Shown one piece after another: positions 12,249-24,592 of a stretch of DNA of 64,000 nucleotides. The notes beneath the pieces were generated by a model that saw nothing but the letters and a program-made list of their open reading frames with translations, did no database searches and was not told the origin of the DNA. Source of the DNA: Beaufortia kweichowensis (Eukaryota; Chordata; Actinopteri; Cypriniformes; Gastromyzontidae). The stretch's first letter is position 1, and each line of letters opens with the position of its first letter. The translations under genes and the position numbers were made by a program. The stretch covers positions 15,727,795-15,791,794 of the forward strand of contig CM032795.1 of the NCBI GenBank assembly GCA_019155185.1. Direction: 5' to 3'.

Positions 12249-15117
12249 GATTTGCCATCAATTTATAAACAAATTCTACTTCATTTTCACCATTTTTTAA
12301 ATAATACATTTTAGTTTTCTAATCCATGTTGAATATTTAAGAGACTTGATAGATTTCTGTTGCAATGTGGAATTTAATTATAGGGATTTTCTATAGAAAT
12401 AAATGATGTTTATGCTAAATTACATACTGTATCTAAAAGGATGGTTACTGGCAAATGTTTGTAGTAGATTTAGTAGTAGTAAGTAACTTATTAGTAAGTT
12501 TTTTTTTTTATTGCCACAAGTAATCTTTGTAAGATACAATATTGTGAGACCTTTTAGGATTGGCTTCAATTTGAATATTACGGTGTATGAAATAAACATT
12601 AGGAGCAATGCAATATAATAGTAGAAGTAATGTAAAGTTTTATGTGCAATTGTTCTCCAAGCCTTTGCTGTGTTTTACTCCCCAGACAGCTAAACAAGCA
12701 TGTTTTTAATGCAGTGTGTGCTGACCCACATAACCGTGTCCTCCACTGGAGTCTGCTCGATAAACTTTGTGCCCCCGGTGTGGGTGGGTCAGGGTACTGG
12801 ACTCCCGGTTTGACACCTGACGCATTGGTGAGGTCAGTGCAGATAAAAAGTTCAGACTGGATGTTTTGATACTGTCTAATAGAGTCTGCTGTGCAGTGGA
12901 TTCTATATCAAACCACTTTGGGAGCATTGATGAGATGCATGTCCTTTAAATTTACAAGCTTTGATGTCTGAATCATGGATTTGTATGTAAATTCATAGAA
13001 GCAGATGTCAATTATTACATTTATTAATTTAGCATACACTTTTATCCAAAGTGACTTATTTTTTGGCAGCACGCTAACAATAATTGCAATATCTAAAACT
13101 ATGTTCTCATGTAGAACTAATGTTAAAGCTTTTAAATGATGAGCAGAGTGTTTTTTAAACATAAATAGACAAACCTTGGACAGTGGAAAAGTAAGAAAAT
13201 TATAACAATCAGTAAGAGCATTATAACAATGATAATCATGAGAAACGCACCATAGAAGTGACATTATCTAATGGACATTGCTTACATTCTGATAGTATGA
13301 TCGAGGCAATTCATTTACATTTTAAATTTTGAGATAAAAACAGTGAAATACAGTACATAGAGAGATTATTAGATAAGAGAGAACTGGTGATTCTCCTGTG
13401 AGCCTATATCAAGGCTAAAATATATATATAATTGTTTTACCTTACTTTTTCCTGTTGCCTTCACATGCAAACTAACTTCGATAGACTCAAAAGCGCTGCA
13501 AAAAGACCGTAATAATTTTGCCAGTTTGACAGGAAAAGAGAGAATTTGTGGACTAGGTCGTTTTGATCTTTCTCATAAAGTAACACCTTTTCATTTTATA
13601 AAAGTCATGTTTGTACAATTTCTCACCTGCACCTGCAAAGATTTTATAATTTATGGTGGTTTCAAAAAAATACTCAAAATAACATGATTTCTGGATTACT
13701 GAGTTTAGATGAGCTTAGAGGAAAATGGTGCTGCAAGTTTTAAATATATAAATTGGCTTACGGGTAGCCACTGTATTAACGTCGAAAACTATTAAGATAA
13801 ATAAAGCAAGAAAGCTCTTCTCTATCACTCCTTGCGCCCCTGTGTCTTGCTGTTTAAATTGCTTCAATCCCACTCAGTAAGGATCTGCGCGTCCCCTCGC
13901 CGTCTGCTCAATGATTGGCTGATGAAATGTGACTTGTCCTTGAGCATCTGATGAGTCAGATGCAAAGAGAGTGTGTTTATCCCTTTGTCTCCCCCTCCCA
14001 AAAAGACCCCACGCTTTCCACCACCATCACAGCCATGCCTGAAACAATGTTGATGCAATATTAATGTTTCTTACCTTCATTCTCTTTCAACTTTCCTTTA
14101 TTCTGAGCGTTTGGCTTCAAAGTCTGATGTCCCTCATCACTGTCACAAAAAGAGTTGGAGGGGAAATACAGTTTGAAAATCTAGACAAAAAAAATACTAT
14201 ACAGGACCAGGGAAAGCATTAATACTTTACATACTCATTTTAAGGCTTTGAGGTGGATTGAACCCACACTGCCATGATATGATATTATGCTCTTTACTAA
14301 GGCTTATGTAATGCTCACTAGCTTTGTTATATTGTGTTAAGTTAGATCAGTGGCAGGATACATGTGGTAAAGCAACACTGCTTTCAATGTTTGTAGACTA
14401 GAGAAATGTCCTGTGAAATGGTGTGGCATGAGGTAACTGTGTCACAGCTGCAGATAAGGCAAAATGGATTTTATTAAAGACAACTTTTCTTTTGAACATT
14501 TTTTTTTCAGGGGAGATGGAAGAATTTTATTATAATGCGCTCTTGATCATTTCTCAGAATAGATAGGCAGAGCTAAAATTATGAAATATGAACTATCCCC
14601 TAAATTGCATCAGAATCTCCTATGAAGGAGGTTTTTAATAAAGGGAAAGACTTCAGCAGACTTCAGTGACGTGAATAGAAAAAATTCTGTGACCTCAGCA
14701 TGTTTATTCCTGTGTCTTCCAGAAGCCAGTAAACTACACGCCTCAAATCCACTAGACTGTCTGGCAGGAAATGGCGACTTATCCTTTCTATAAACATAGA
14801 AATAGAATTTCCCCTAAAACCAGCACCCAATTATTTTGGAAAGAGTCCTCTTTTAGCTGGTGGGTATAATAGCCTTTGAGAAGTTTCCTCCACTGTGCTA
14901 CAGTAAGTTTTTGTTAAGAGATGGAGTTGAAATGTAATTGCCTTCTTTCTAAAACACAGTAGCAAACGTGGGAAGACTTCATAAAAAGCATGACCTAATG
15001 CATTTTTTACTTCGCTGTGAAAGAGAAAAATTTTAATAGGCCTAAAGACATTCAGAATTATCCAACTTAAACCTTCAAGCAATTTTGAATTATTCTAATT
15101 GAATATTTTAAAATATT
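12249..15117. other. Interval between the 100-bp inverted arms
   Basis: 2869 bp of ordinary AT-rich sequence with one SINE tail (13010-13072) and a B-box-like SINE fragment near 14245-14300 (ggtggattgaacccacactg). There is no transposase-like frame, so the interval does not look like the body of a transposon. Confidence 0.6.
13010..13072 (-). repeat. SINE tail fragment, reverse orientation
   Basis: It reads acatttattaatttagcata then cacttttatccaaagtgact, a decayed copy of the same SINE tail. It lies between the two arms of the 100-bp inverted repeat. Confidence 0.55.
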
Positions 15118-15217
15118 ATGGTATTTTTCTGTTGAAATGTTTACCTGAATAATTTTGACAAACACAGCTTTGGTGTGTCTGATGATTAGTTTTCATGATC
15201 AGAGTCAAGCACATCAA
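15118..15217 (-). repeat. Right arm of the exact 100-bp inverted repeat
   Basis: This arm is the reverse complement of 12149-12248 with no mismatch that I can find. The two arms are separated by 2869 bp of non-repeated sequence and could pair or recombine to invert it. Confidence 0.95.
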
Positions 15218-15294
15218 TATAAAAATATTTTAAAATACTTTTTTCCCAAAAAGCAGTAATGACATATTATGATTAGGTGTTTTTAACAAGTAAA

Positions 15295-15546
15295 TGTGAC
15301 CCAGTCTGTGAAAACCCAGCTAAAGTCGTTTTTTTTGTGATTTGCTGTTTTCTAAATAAAATCATCCTATATAATGTAAAGAACATTCCTTAAAAATATA
15401 AACTTAATATCTTTTAAATTTACTGAGTAACGCCATGTCAAAGATTGAAATCATAGTGAAATTAATAGGTGAAATCCAAATTTGATGCTCGTTACCTCAA
15501 AATTAGATTTTTAGACTTTAGCCTGATTTTCACACACAGGGTCACA
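15295..15546 (-). mobile_element. TGTGACCCTGTCTGTGAAAA MITE, copy 1 (reverse)
   Basis: The left end is tgtgacccagtctgtgaaaa and the right end ..tgattttcacacacagggtcaca. Interior order shows it is inverted relative to the copies at 33083 and 53325 (shared: gatttcaatctttgacatg on the opposite strand). Confidence 0.8.
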
Positions 15547-17394
15547 TTATAACCTTTTTAAATGATTGTTTTTTGCATTAAGTCTATATTTGAGAGAGTA
15601 AATTTAACTTTAGTAAAGTCACAGTCTGTTTTTTCACCTGTTTTTCTTCTCTCATTCTTTCCTTTAATTTCACTTTAAACAGATTCTGAATTGTCTGTCA
15701 ATTGTAGGATTTAAATGAGAGAACATTCTGACTTCTGAAGATTTTACATAATTAATCAGTACATGCTTTAGTGTGCTGCACGGTCATTTTCTGTTCTCTC
15801 ATCTTTAATTCAGCCTGTTGGGCCTTAAAAAATCTGGAAAGTTCTGCCACTCCATTGGGAAAGTAGATCTTACTTTTCCCAACCTGCTTTGTGGCTGTAA
15901 GACCTGAATGCATGATTAGGCTTTCCTGATAAAGATGAGGAAGTGACTGTGGGCTATAATCTATAGTTAGTGAAGTAGAGGATTTCATTTCTTTAGTTTC
16001 TGTGCACTGTACATGAAAAGATATTTTTGAAAGAGGTACTCGGGGTCTGCGCATTTACATTGCAATAGTAAAACTATTAAAATAAGAAGTTTAGCATACA
16101 CATACACAACATCTGGTTTGAACTGTACCCATGTGCATACTTGCTGTTTTTGTGTTTTAATATTGATATTTGTGAGGTTGTTCTATTTTCATGTAGATAA
16201 ATCACAATGATCACGGCAGGTATAACTTAATGTAAAGTAAAAGGCTTTGAAGATACAGAAGGGTAATAGCCCTTTGGTTCCAGATAAAATGATAGCTCCA
16301 TATCCTGAGATATTTCTCGCATGCAGACCTGTGATCTACTAAATGGCCCATAACAACTTAATTTCTGAAGAGTTTAAACGAATGTTTTTCACTTTTCCCT
16401 GGAAGAATTTTGAGCCTTGACGTATTTGCAAAGTAAAGTTCTTAAGTGTTTTCTCATTGCAGATGAGAACATTATAAAGGTCAGACTGGTCTTGAGCGCC
16501 TGGTGCTAGCAAACTGAACTACTTTGGAAGATTATCACCGCCTTGAGATGTCTAATAATGATAGGTAGCCATTTTCAGTAAAGGTTTCATCCGAGCTTTC
16601 AGTCCCTGCGGTGGGCAGTACAGAATGATTTTAACACGGTGTGTCTTTGCTTTCAATTAGAGCAGCGAGATGACTGGATTACTCTTGACGTGCAACAGGC
16701 AGTGACATTGTTTTCCTGCCACTTTGATTACATGTGATGTCAGGATGCATAAAGGATGACTCTTACCATGTTGATAGTGATTAATACAGTACCTGAGGTC
16801 CTACTGTCCACCTCCATGAGATTAAATTCACCCCTGTTGAGAATGCTGCATGTTACAATAACAGAACTTTTGAATCTTGATGTTTCACAAGTCTTTGTGT
16901 TTGTCTTTTTGGTTCACATGTGGAATTATTGTTGTAATTTTCTGTTTTCTTTTTAGGAAAGTGTGTGCAGTGCAACAAATTTCATGGTTTAGATTATTTT
17001 TTTGTCCTGCAAATATTTGAGATTTGTATATGGAGCAGAGGCTAAATGTTTGCAGTTTGAAAGGAAACAATGATGTTCTGTTTGGTCATTTATTAGATTT
17101 TTTTTATAGGATTATCTATCTTATGTTTGCTGTAAACAATGTCTTACTAATATTTGTAAATATATTTCATGCCATGCCATGAAAAAAATATTTCAGGCCA
17201 CAAACCTTTGACAATGTCAAATTCACATGATGATTACTGATCATCTGTTGATACAAAGTTTGTTGTCTTAAAAAAAAATCTCTATACCCTTTTGAATTAA
17301 CTGTTTAGAGCAAAAAAGGTCAAAAGTGACTGTTAAAAAATATGAAATATTTTGTTAATAAACAAAATTTGCCTTGAAGTAAAAAGTAAGAGGG

Positions 17395-17430
17395 ACCTTG
17401 ATTGGTTGAGAACCGCTGCTGTGATGAATG
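17395..17430. repeat. Solo hAT end (ttggttgagaaccgctg)
   Basis: ttggttgagaaccgctgctg is the right terminus of a common hAT family whose left end is CAGTGGTTCTCAACC. A partial left-type end (gggttcttaacactggggtc, with the palindrome ggggtcatgacccc at 35964-35977) is seen far away at about 35949 and is not the same copy. Confidence 0.4.
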
Positions 17431-19079
17431 GCAAGTGGCCTAATGAGTTTAATTCATATTTAATATGTTAAAGGGTTACGAGAAAAACGCAGACGCAGAA
17501 AGTCACCAATTGGATATTTGAAGTGTCTTGCCAACTGTTAAACTGCAAAAGACAAAGGGACATAAAAGATAGCTTTAGAAGGATTTGTGAAGGTTACCAA
17601 CTGATAGTGAGCAATTGTTCTCATCATTGTAGAGCAATTGACATTGGTAAAGGATGCCAGTTAGGCCTTATGATTGGAAGCTTCGCATTAAAGTGTATTT
17701 ATTGAAGATGTTTTGAAGGATTTTTCAAGATACAGCTACTTTATAATGACGCATATTTTATATAGATTAAGACAGGCTAGATTTAAACCAGAGCTAAGCA
17801 TTAGGTCACGTCCCCAACATGACTTTTCTAGTGTTGAAAGCGTGTTTAACAAGGCATCACGTTCTAATAGACACAAATATGCATTGTAAACTTTTTAGAT
17901 CACCAATCACATATGCAAGTCTTCATCAGATTGGTTTGTTAAGATGTATTTTCTGTCAGTTTGACCTTGTCACCTCAGACTCGAGGAGTTTTTCCTTTGC
18001 ACTGGTGATTCAGACTCCCAGCAGCATGGAGTCTGTCTCTTCATCTCTCTTCTCTAATTAAGATGCTCCTGTGGGCATGTCGCACACATTGTGTGTTATT
18101 CACACAGAGAAAAATCCATTTCTGTGCCAGTCTTTTTGAATACAATATCAATCAGATCTTTCCTGGCAGGATTCTGCAAAACTATTAGTTAAATTTATTA
18201 TTGGGCATGAATCACTGATGTGGCCTTGATAGGATGATAATGATGGTCCCAGATATTGGCTCGCCTGGCATGATGAGTTTAATTACATTTTCTCTGGTTT
18301 CATTCTTTAGTAGTGTAAAGTTTCTTGGCCATGAGACATTCAGCTTGGAAATCATCTACTTGGTTTCGCTAATGAGAAGACTGTATTCTGCAGCTGCTGT
18401 TAGTTTAAACACATCTAACAATACCTTTTTTGGTTAGATCTTTTTCTTTTTGGCTTTGGTGGCTCTGTTTCACTGTTTCATGTTGTTATTAGTCTTTTAA
18501 TAAAATCTTTCTACCGACAGAACTGCAGCTAACCATGGTAAAGGTATCAGATATAATTGTGTTTTGAAATATACTATGATTTTGAAAAATTAAATATTTG
18601 AAAATATTTATTTTTATTTATTTGTTTGTTTGTCTATAAATAGAAATGGCTTAACCAGCTCACAATAACAAAATGTCCTTTGATGCTACCATGGTATTTT
18701 ACGAAGATAATTATGGTGTTGCCCTGTTTTTGGGACTTTGGACATATTGCACAAATTATCAAACAATTTGTAAAACATGGTAACCCGTAGTGTGTTTTAT
18801 TTTGGTTTCGGAAACCGGAATAGATGTAGATTCAGATATTTAAGATAAATATTTTAATTACCCAAATATTGGAAATATTCGCATATCGCAGTGATTTACA
18901 ATAACATTGTCGGATTTGTTTTATGTATAGCAACAGTAAGCGCATGACTGTTCATTTGTGACTGTTCAAGGTGTAATGATGTTTTACTTTTCCAAAAAAA
19001 TGAAACATGTGTTGATTATGTGATGTATTTTAAATTATATTGACTTTGCTAACTAAAAATGTATTTTATAGCAAAAAAT

Positions 19080-19162
19080 TATATTGTATCGCAAATCGTA
19101 TATCACATTATTTACCAAGTTAGCTTATATTTAATTTTTTCCTCAATATCGTGCATCCCTAT
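19080..19162. repeat. hAT terminus remnant (..atatcgtgcatcccta)
   Basis: The stretch tgtatcgcaaatcgtatatc to cctcaatatcgtgcatccct has the right-end signature of fish hAT elements (TAGGGATGCACGAT inverted). The left end is not clear; related gcatatcgcagtgatttaca lies near 18880. A similar remnant with tatcgggccgataatt is at 20420-20470. Confidence 0.45.
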
Positions 19163-20096
19163 TTTAAACAAAGATAAATATTTTGGATCATGTAAACCTT
19201 TCTGTGACACGTACTGTAATGTTCTTTGACATGCCGACATGGATTTAACATAACACACAATATTGCACAGAATGCGGCAGGCTTCAGACCCAGAGAAAGA
19301 AGGACCTGATAACAAATGTATTCTGGCTTAGCTCACCTTTGATGTCAGTCCCACAAATCCAAGGTGCTTTGAGCAAGCCTGTCCTTGAAGTCGAAGCACA
19401 GAAAAGTCCCTTGTGGGAAAGATAATGTAATCCTTTGCAGAATAAGAATAAGCGTGTTTAAAGAATTGTTTCGTAACAAGAGTTTTAATATTTACCCCCG
19501 AGTCTGTGCAATGCTGCGAGAAGATCATAGAAGGAACAGTTGAGCGATAAAGAAACAAAACATCACCTTAAATTTTTTTTTGCTGTGCTTTGCCTGGGTC
19601 AGTCGATCTTTGAAGTCGCTGATGTTGACATTTAAAAGAGCTTCTCCCAGAAATCAAATCTTTGAAGCCCATGTCTGCCTGCGTGAAGAACTGAATGTGT
19701 TGCTTAAGATGAAGATCCAAGCTGTTCTTCATGCTGAGGAGTAACCTAAAACGCATATGCACAGAACTCAAAACACCATTGTTTTTATTCTTGGCCTTAA
19801 CCGGGATGAAAAGAGGGGTGGGATTTGTAAACAACGCAAGCAAGATTCAAACTCTGGTTGTCTGCACGAGCATGCCTGCGAGGGTATAAGGCCATGAAAC
19901 TATTATAAATCTGAAATAAACAATACAAACCTTCCAATCTTCTTCCCTGACATTCTCAGTCCGAACCCAGTGATCTCCACAGCTCCCAGTTGTAATATGT
20001 AAATGAACCGGTTAATGTTGCAGCATGTGTTGCCCTCACCACATGCGTTTGATGTGCATTCACACGTACAGTATGTTGTTGTCTTTTCTCTTGTAG

Positions 20097-20210
20097 CTGC
20101 TGTATCAGGCAGAAGTTCCCGGGAGGAGAGCTCCAGGTCCGGTCTGCCCACTCTAACAGCTTCTAACAACCTCAAGTCCACTCGCACCGACAGCTCAACA
20201 AACATCACAG
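20097..20210 (+). other. arvcf: candidate upstream exon of arvcf (5' UTR or N-terminal extension)
   Basis: A 114-nt block is bounded by a strong acceptor (pyrimidine-rich tgttgttgtcttttctcttgtag, AG at 20095-20096) and a donor cag|gtataa at 20211. Only one frame is open; the other two meet stops. The open frame has phase 1 at both ends. Joined to the exon at 26446 it stays in frame with the main ATG at 26472. It would encode a Ser/Thr-rich stretch (SGRSSREESSRSGLP, then LTASNNLKSTRTDSS). It has no in-frame ATG, so if coding it needs a further upstream exon. The simplest reading is a 5' UTR exon. The exon call rests on splice signals and base composition only, because I do not recognise the peptide. 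Confidence 0.5.
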
Positions 20211-22594
20211 GTATAACCACCCAACGTTTGTGTTCTGTTCCTTCTCTCAGATTCATTACTCCACTCATCGGATCATTTCACTACTGTGTCTGTTCTTCCA
20301 CCATCAGATGTACCTTGAAAATATACCTTGTTAATATAAGAGTTCTGATGAAGATTTTTGCAGATAGCTGATTCCAATTCTGATATAAGGCTACATAATA
20401 TCTTAGTCATATCAGTGTAATTTCTGTATCGGGCCGATAATTAAATTATAAACCATTATAAACAATTATTGGCAGATAACATTAGCGTGCCGTATACACT
20501 AAATATGTTTTTGTTTGTTATATCCTATTTGGGATTAAGACATTTTAAGCTTGTATCTGTTAAAATGTTGTGAGTGTTTGGGGTAGACTACCAGATTGTC
20601 ATATAGATAATGACAGAATTTATAATTAGAAATGATAAAATCAGGACCCAGAAAAGAAGTAAAAGCGTCTTTTATGATAGTGATTCAGCTACTTTTAAAA
20701 TAAATCAAATATTAAAAATATGATCTGAATTGACTTGAATATGTGAGCAAAGAGTTAACTGAGAAACATGCAACTAGCACAGTGTAGGAAGTTGATGTCG
20801 GGGACAGCATATAAATATACAGTTTGGCAGACGTTACATGAAAAATACCCAAATTGAGTATTTCAAAGAGCTGTGTAATAATTTATGCTGATGTTTTTCT
20901 TGCGCAAAAAAGTTAAGTTTGCAGAATAATCTTGACTCGTATGTACTGGAATAAACTCATAAATAATGAATTATACATATAAATAAAGACCTTTGATGAT
21001 GTCATACTTAAGATATGCAGAATAGACTTTTGGTCCTGACGTACAGTACGTGTTTATTTGGAGCACATGTACGTCTCCGTTTTTGTTTCATTCTCTCTCC
21101 ATAATCGGTTGGAGTCTGTATGAATAATTGCGCGTGGAATTTGTATACTGTGTTTGTAAAGAAGCACAATGAAAATGCTGATGCAAAATGTGAGAGACAT
21201 CACAGCACTTTTACTGTTTTACTGTACTTTTAACGCAGTGTTGTTTGGAGACTTCTTCAGACATAGTCGCTGTTGTTTGTGTGCATGTGACTTTATTATC
21301 AGACTTCTTACATTACTTCAAAGAAAAAAGTGGGGAAAATTGATTGTTGAAAACACTTTGAATTACAAATTGAAAGCAAAGTTGACTATAACCAAATAAA
21401 TGATTCTATGCAGAAGTAGAAAAAAGCTATATATTAAAAAGATAATTCTGCTTACAATATTAGTTAATACAGAATCTGGCAGCTATCGCTATCTCGTGTC
21501 ATGGGTACACTAAACATAATAGGTGTTTTAAGATAGAAAAGTGATTTCTTAAGACGCTACTGTTTATTAATTGCTTAGGAAAACACAGGATTGCCTTCTG
21601 GTTACCCATCATGTGTTTTTGGTTTTCTAGCTACTGTCTGTGTGTACCCTTTTTAAAGACAGATGTTATCAATTTAACTTTGTAGTTTAGTTCCACATTT
21701 TTCAGATATTTTTATGTTCTTAGCTAGTGAATTTAGGGAGCCGCCGCCGCCATTCACACGCTGTAAACGTGATTAATGCCAAGCACGAATGTGCGCACAC
21801 TCTCGACGGCAAAGCACAGAGCACTTCTGTTCCATACAGATTCATTCCTTTTCAGAATTTACCTCTCGGCAGCCTTTGTGCTCGAAACAAGATAATTTAG
21901 ATTACAGAGCGGCACCGGCCTGTCGTTTATCATAAGCGATGTGACGTATAATGCAGCAGGGCTAGACCTCTTAATGTCATTTTGCTTGAATCAGAGTGAT
22001 TGAGCTTAATGCATCCTTAATTTAGTCTATGAGGAATCTGAACTCCGGTTGAGAATTGATAAGATGGGTGTTAGTGATAAAATGGGAGCAGGTGTTCTTG
22101 AAAGCCTTGCCTTTAGTTTTCTTTACACTTAGCAGGGGGCGTTGATCCAGGATCAGCTCGCATCTGCCCGGTGCTTTGCCGTGTTACAGGAAGACCCCAC
22201 ATAACTGATCGCTGAACAGCATCAAAAGCCAATTCCCATTATTGCTTCATGGATCCTGCACACGCAGATGGGCCTCAGGTGGAGCTGGGCAAGTGATTTA
22301 TTTATGTTGGACCTCTAGCCCTCAGAGGAGAAATGAGAGGGTTTATCTTTTTGAAGAAAGAGATGGCTGGGGTAAATGAAATGAGACCATTCTCTAATTG
22401 GGGGCGTTTCTCTTATTACCAGATATTTATGTCTAGTCACAACCTCCACATCCCCGTCACACCGTCTGTGCTTTAAACATGAATGATGCTGCGATGAATT
22501 CCAAACTGTGTGGCATGTTAAGAGGTGTGCTGTTATATTTCTAAGCGATATGAAGAGTTATAATTTTTATACACATTTACATGTACTGCACTTA

Positions 22595-22702
22595 CCTAGA
22601 CGGGGTCATGGGTTAGATTCAACCCATAATGATATAAAATTGTATACCTCAAATGCTTTCGATAAAAGCAATTTCGATAAAAGCATTTGTCAAATGCATT
22701 AA
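22595..22702 (+). repeat. tRNA-derived SINE fragment with duplicated tail
   Basis: It has a B-box-like gggtcatgggttagattcaa, then the fish SINE tail. Within the tail, tttcgataaaagca occurs twice in tandem (22657-22670 and 22672-22685) before tttgtcaaatgcattaataa. Confidence 0.65.
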
Positions 22703-22940
22703 TAAGAAATTAATGGATTCTCTTCATTATCTCAGCACCAGAATATCATAAAAATATAATATGTAAAATATCATGAGAAAAGTTTCAAGCAAAAGTTTGC
22801 AAGGGCAAGAACTTATTTTTTCCAGAATTTAGAAAAGATCATATTTGTTTTTAAACCTTCCTATACTGTAGCCTTTCTCTTCTCTTCATAAGCTTGTATT
22901 CCTTCAAGTTCTCTATGTTCACCGTAAACACAGTTTACAG

Positions 22941-23134
22941 CAGGGATGGGCAAACTCGGTCCTGGAGGGCCGCTGTCCTGCAGAGTTTAGTTCCAACCCC
23001 AATTAAACACACCTGAACCAGCTAATCAAGGTCTAATTAGGCATACAAGAAACTTTGAAGCAGGTGTGTTGAGGCAAGCTGGAGCTAAACTTTGCAGGAC
23101 AGCGGCCCTTCAGGACCGAGTTTGCCCATCCCTG
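22941..23134. mobile_element. hAT-type MITE, 194 bp, with 8-bp target duplication
   Basis: The element starts CAGGGATGGGCAAACTCGGT and ends with the inverted copy ...GTTTGCCCATCCCTG. It is flanked by identical 8-bp duplications GTTTACAG (22933-22940 and 23135-23142). The arms are complementary over much of the length (cctggagggccg.. / ..cggcccttcagg). The 8-bp duplication and CAGGG ends fit a non-autonomous hAT element abundant in cyprinids. It has no coding capacity, and the well-preserved TIRs suggest a fairly recent insertion. Confidence 0.93.
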
Positions 23135-23477
23135 GTTTACAGTGTTTTTTCACACTAACAGTAACAAGGTTAATGTTTCTTGTGTGCAGCAAATCCCCAA
23201 AGGATTTGTTGTTTGGGATTTTTCGAGAAAAGGTTTTTAAATGTGCTGCTGCTACTGGATTTCATTCGTTGTGCCACGCAGAAAGCGGCAACTGTGTTTG
23301 TAAATTTATAACTGAGCTATTTTTAGCACCGGGGTTTATGCTGCAATGTATTTATCCCTGAGGAGAAACGCTGTGCCACTGTTTATGTGACGGGATGTGC
23401 GTTCATTCATCTCCAGGAATAGAACGTTCAGCCCATTAGGAATTGCTTTGTGTATGTATGGATTTGGTTATTTATTG

Positions 23478-23652
23478 TATACTAATTTGTCATTTAGTAA
23501 ATGCTTTTATACAGAGGTGACAGGGACAGTGCCTCTAGCATAGTGAGGATAAGTAGTTTGCTCAAGAACATGGTTCATAAAAAGCCTTGTGGGATTTGAA
23601 TCTCTGACCTTTTAGATACCAGCACAGATCTTTAACTAGTAGGCAACAACAC
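23478..23652 (-). repeat. Decayed tRNA-derived SINE, reverse orientation
   Basis: It contains tttgtcatttagtaaatgct at one end and a tRNA-like box complement (gggatttgaatctctgacct) with a following act-agt-aggcaaca segment at the other. It is heavily mutated. Confidence 0.45.
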
Positions 23653-23699
23653 CTCTTTATATTTTCTTATGTTTAGTGTAACTGCCATTTTTAATTTTA

Positions 23700-23898
23700 G
23701 ATATTTAAAAAAAATATTTTTAAATAATTTTTTTATGTTTATTGTTATGAAATTTTGTCAAATATTTATTCCTAAAGCTAAAGGCTTTTTCATCAAAATA
23801 TAGTTTTCCATGATTAGCTTAGAATTCAAACATGAAATATAAATTGAATAGTGAAATAAATAGTAAAGTGTTCCACCTGTGACAGTTAAAAGGTTAAC
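23700..23898 (-). repeat. AACCTGTTAACTGTCAC repeat, copy A
   Basis: It ends gtgttccacctgtgacagtt, the reverse of the family terminus. The interior (tgttatgaaattttgtcaaa, catcaaaatatagttttcca) is shared with the copy near 58635. The left edge is approximate. Confidence 0.6.
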
Positions 23899-24184
23899 AT
23901 AACAAGTACTTTTTATGGCTCCAAACCAGGTCTGGAATTCTTCACTCATAACATACTTGGGTCTATTTTAAGCATAGTTGGACATGGTCAGCTAGTGGTC
24001 AAGATAAGTTCAGTAGGCATGTTTGACATGTCTGTCATTCTCCTGCTGTTACTCAGAGAGTCACAAACTAGTTTCCCATCAACCTCTGTACTGCCTTAAA
24101 TAGGAAGTATATAGGAAAGGCTGCTTGTGTATGGCCATCTTCACAAAAGACTCTGTATCTTTGTTGAGTTAATCTAATAATGAG

Positions 24185-24592
24185 TTTCACTTCATATCGT
24201 TCAAAACCTGTATGACTTTTTTCTTCTGTGGAACATGAAAAGGTAATGTTACAAGTTAGGGGTGTCACAATATACCAGTATTGGCATTAACTGTTATATT
24301 ACAGCATTAACCATTCTCTCTCTCTCCTCTTAAATTAAAGATAAATTTGGGTGATCATTTAGAAAAAACATCAACAAAAAAAAATATTGCAATAAAATAC
24401 AATAATTGTGTAGTTAAAATCTGATATTGTGACAGTCCTAGTCTCTATGATTTTGAGTCAATATAATAAAAACAGTGTTGTTTGGTAACCAATGTTTTTT
24501 CAAAATATCTTTTGTGTTGTAAGGAGGAAAAGTCATATGGGTTTGGAATGAAATAAGGATGAGTAAACAATGAAAGAATTAAAATTTTGTAT
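24185..24592. mobile_element. TTAA-type MITE remnant interrupted by a younger element
   Basis: The left part (cttcatatcgttcaaaacctgt..cttctgtggaac) and right part (tcaaaatatcttttgtgttg..gggtttggaatgaaataagg) are the two halves of the same family. They are separated by the unrelated element at 24257-24440. The outer edges are decayed, so the limits are approximate. Confidence 0.7.
24257..24440. mobile_element. TAGGGGTGTCACAATA MITE, copy 1 (nested)
   Basis: The left end TAGGGGTGTCACAATATACC and right end ..TATTGTGACAGTCCTA are inverted copies with mismatches. It is about 184 bp, AT-rich inside and has no coding sequence. The same family occurs at 26034. The TIR resembles fish hAT ends, but I see no clear target duplication. 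Confidence 0.75.

Larger units (their letters stand above)
15547..20096. other. Upstream sequence before the candidate first exon
   Basis: AT-rich, with hAT remnants near 17395 and 18880-19162. No gene seen. No CpG-rich promoter is apparent directly upstream of 20097, which fits that block being an internal exon rather than the first. Confidence 0.55.

Noticed and set aside
12149..15217. The 100-bp inverted repeats as TIRs of a 3-kb transposon
   Set aside because: No target duplication at the outer edges, no transposase-like frame inside, and a SINE fragment in the interval. A duplication event explains it better.
19903..20268. Minus-strand 121-codon frame over the candidate upstream exon
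   Set aside because: No recognisable protein; the + strand has matching splice signals at both ends while the minus strand frame does not.
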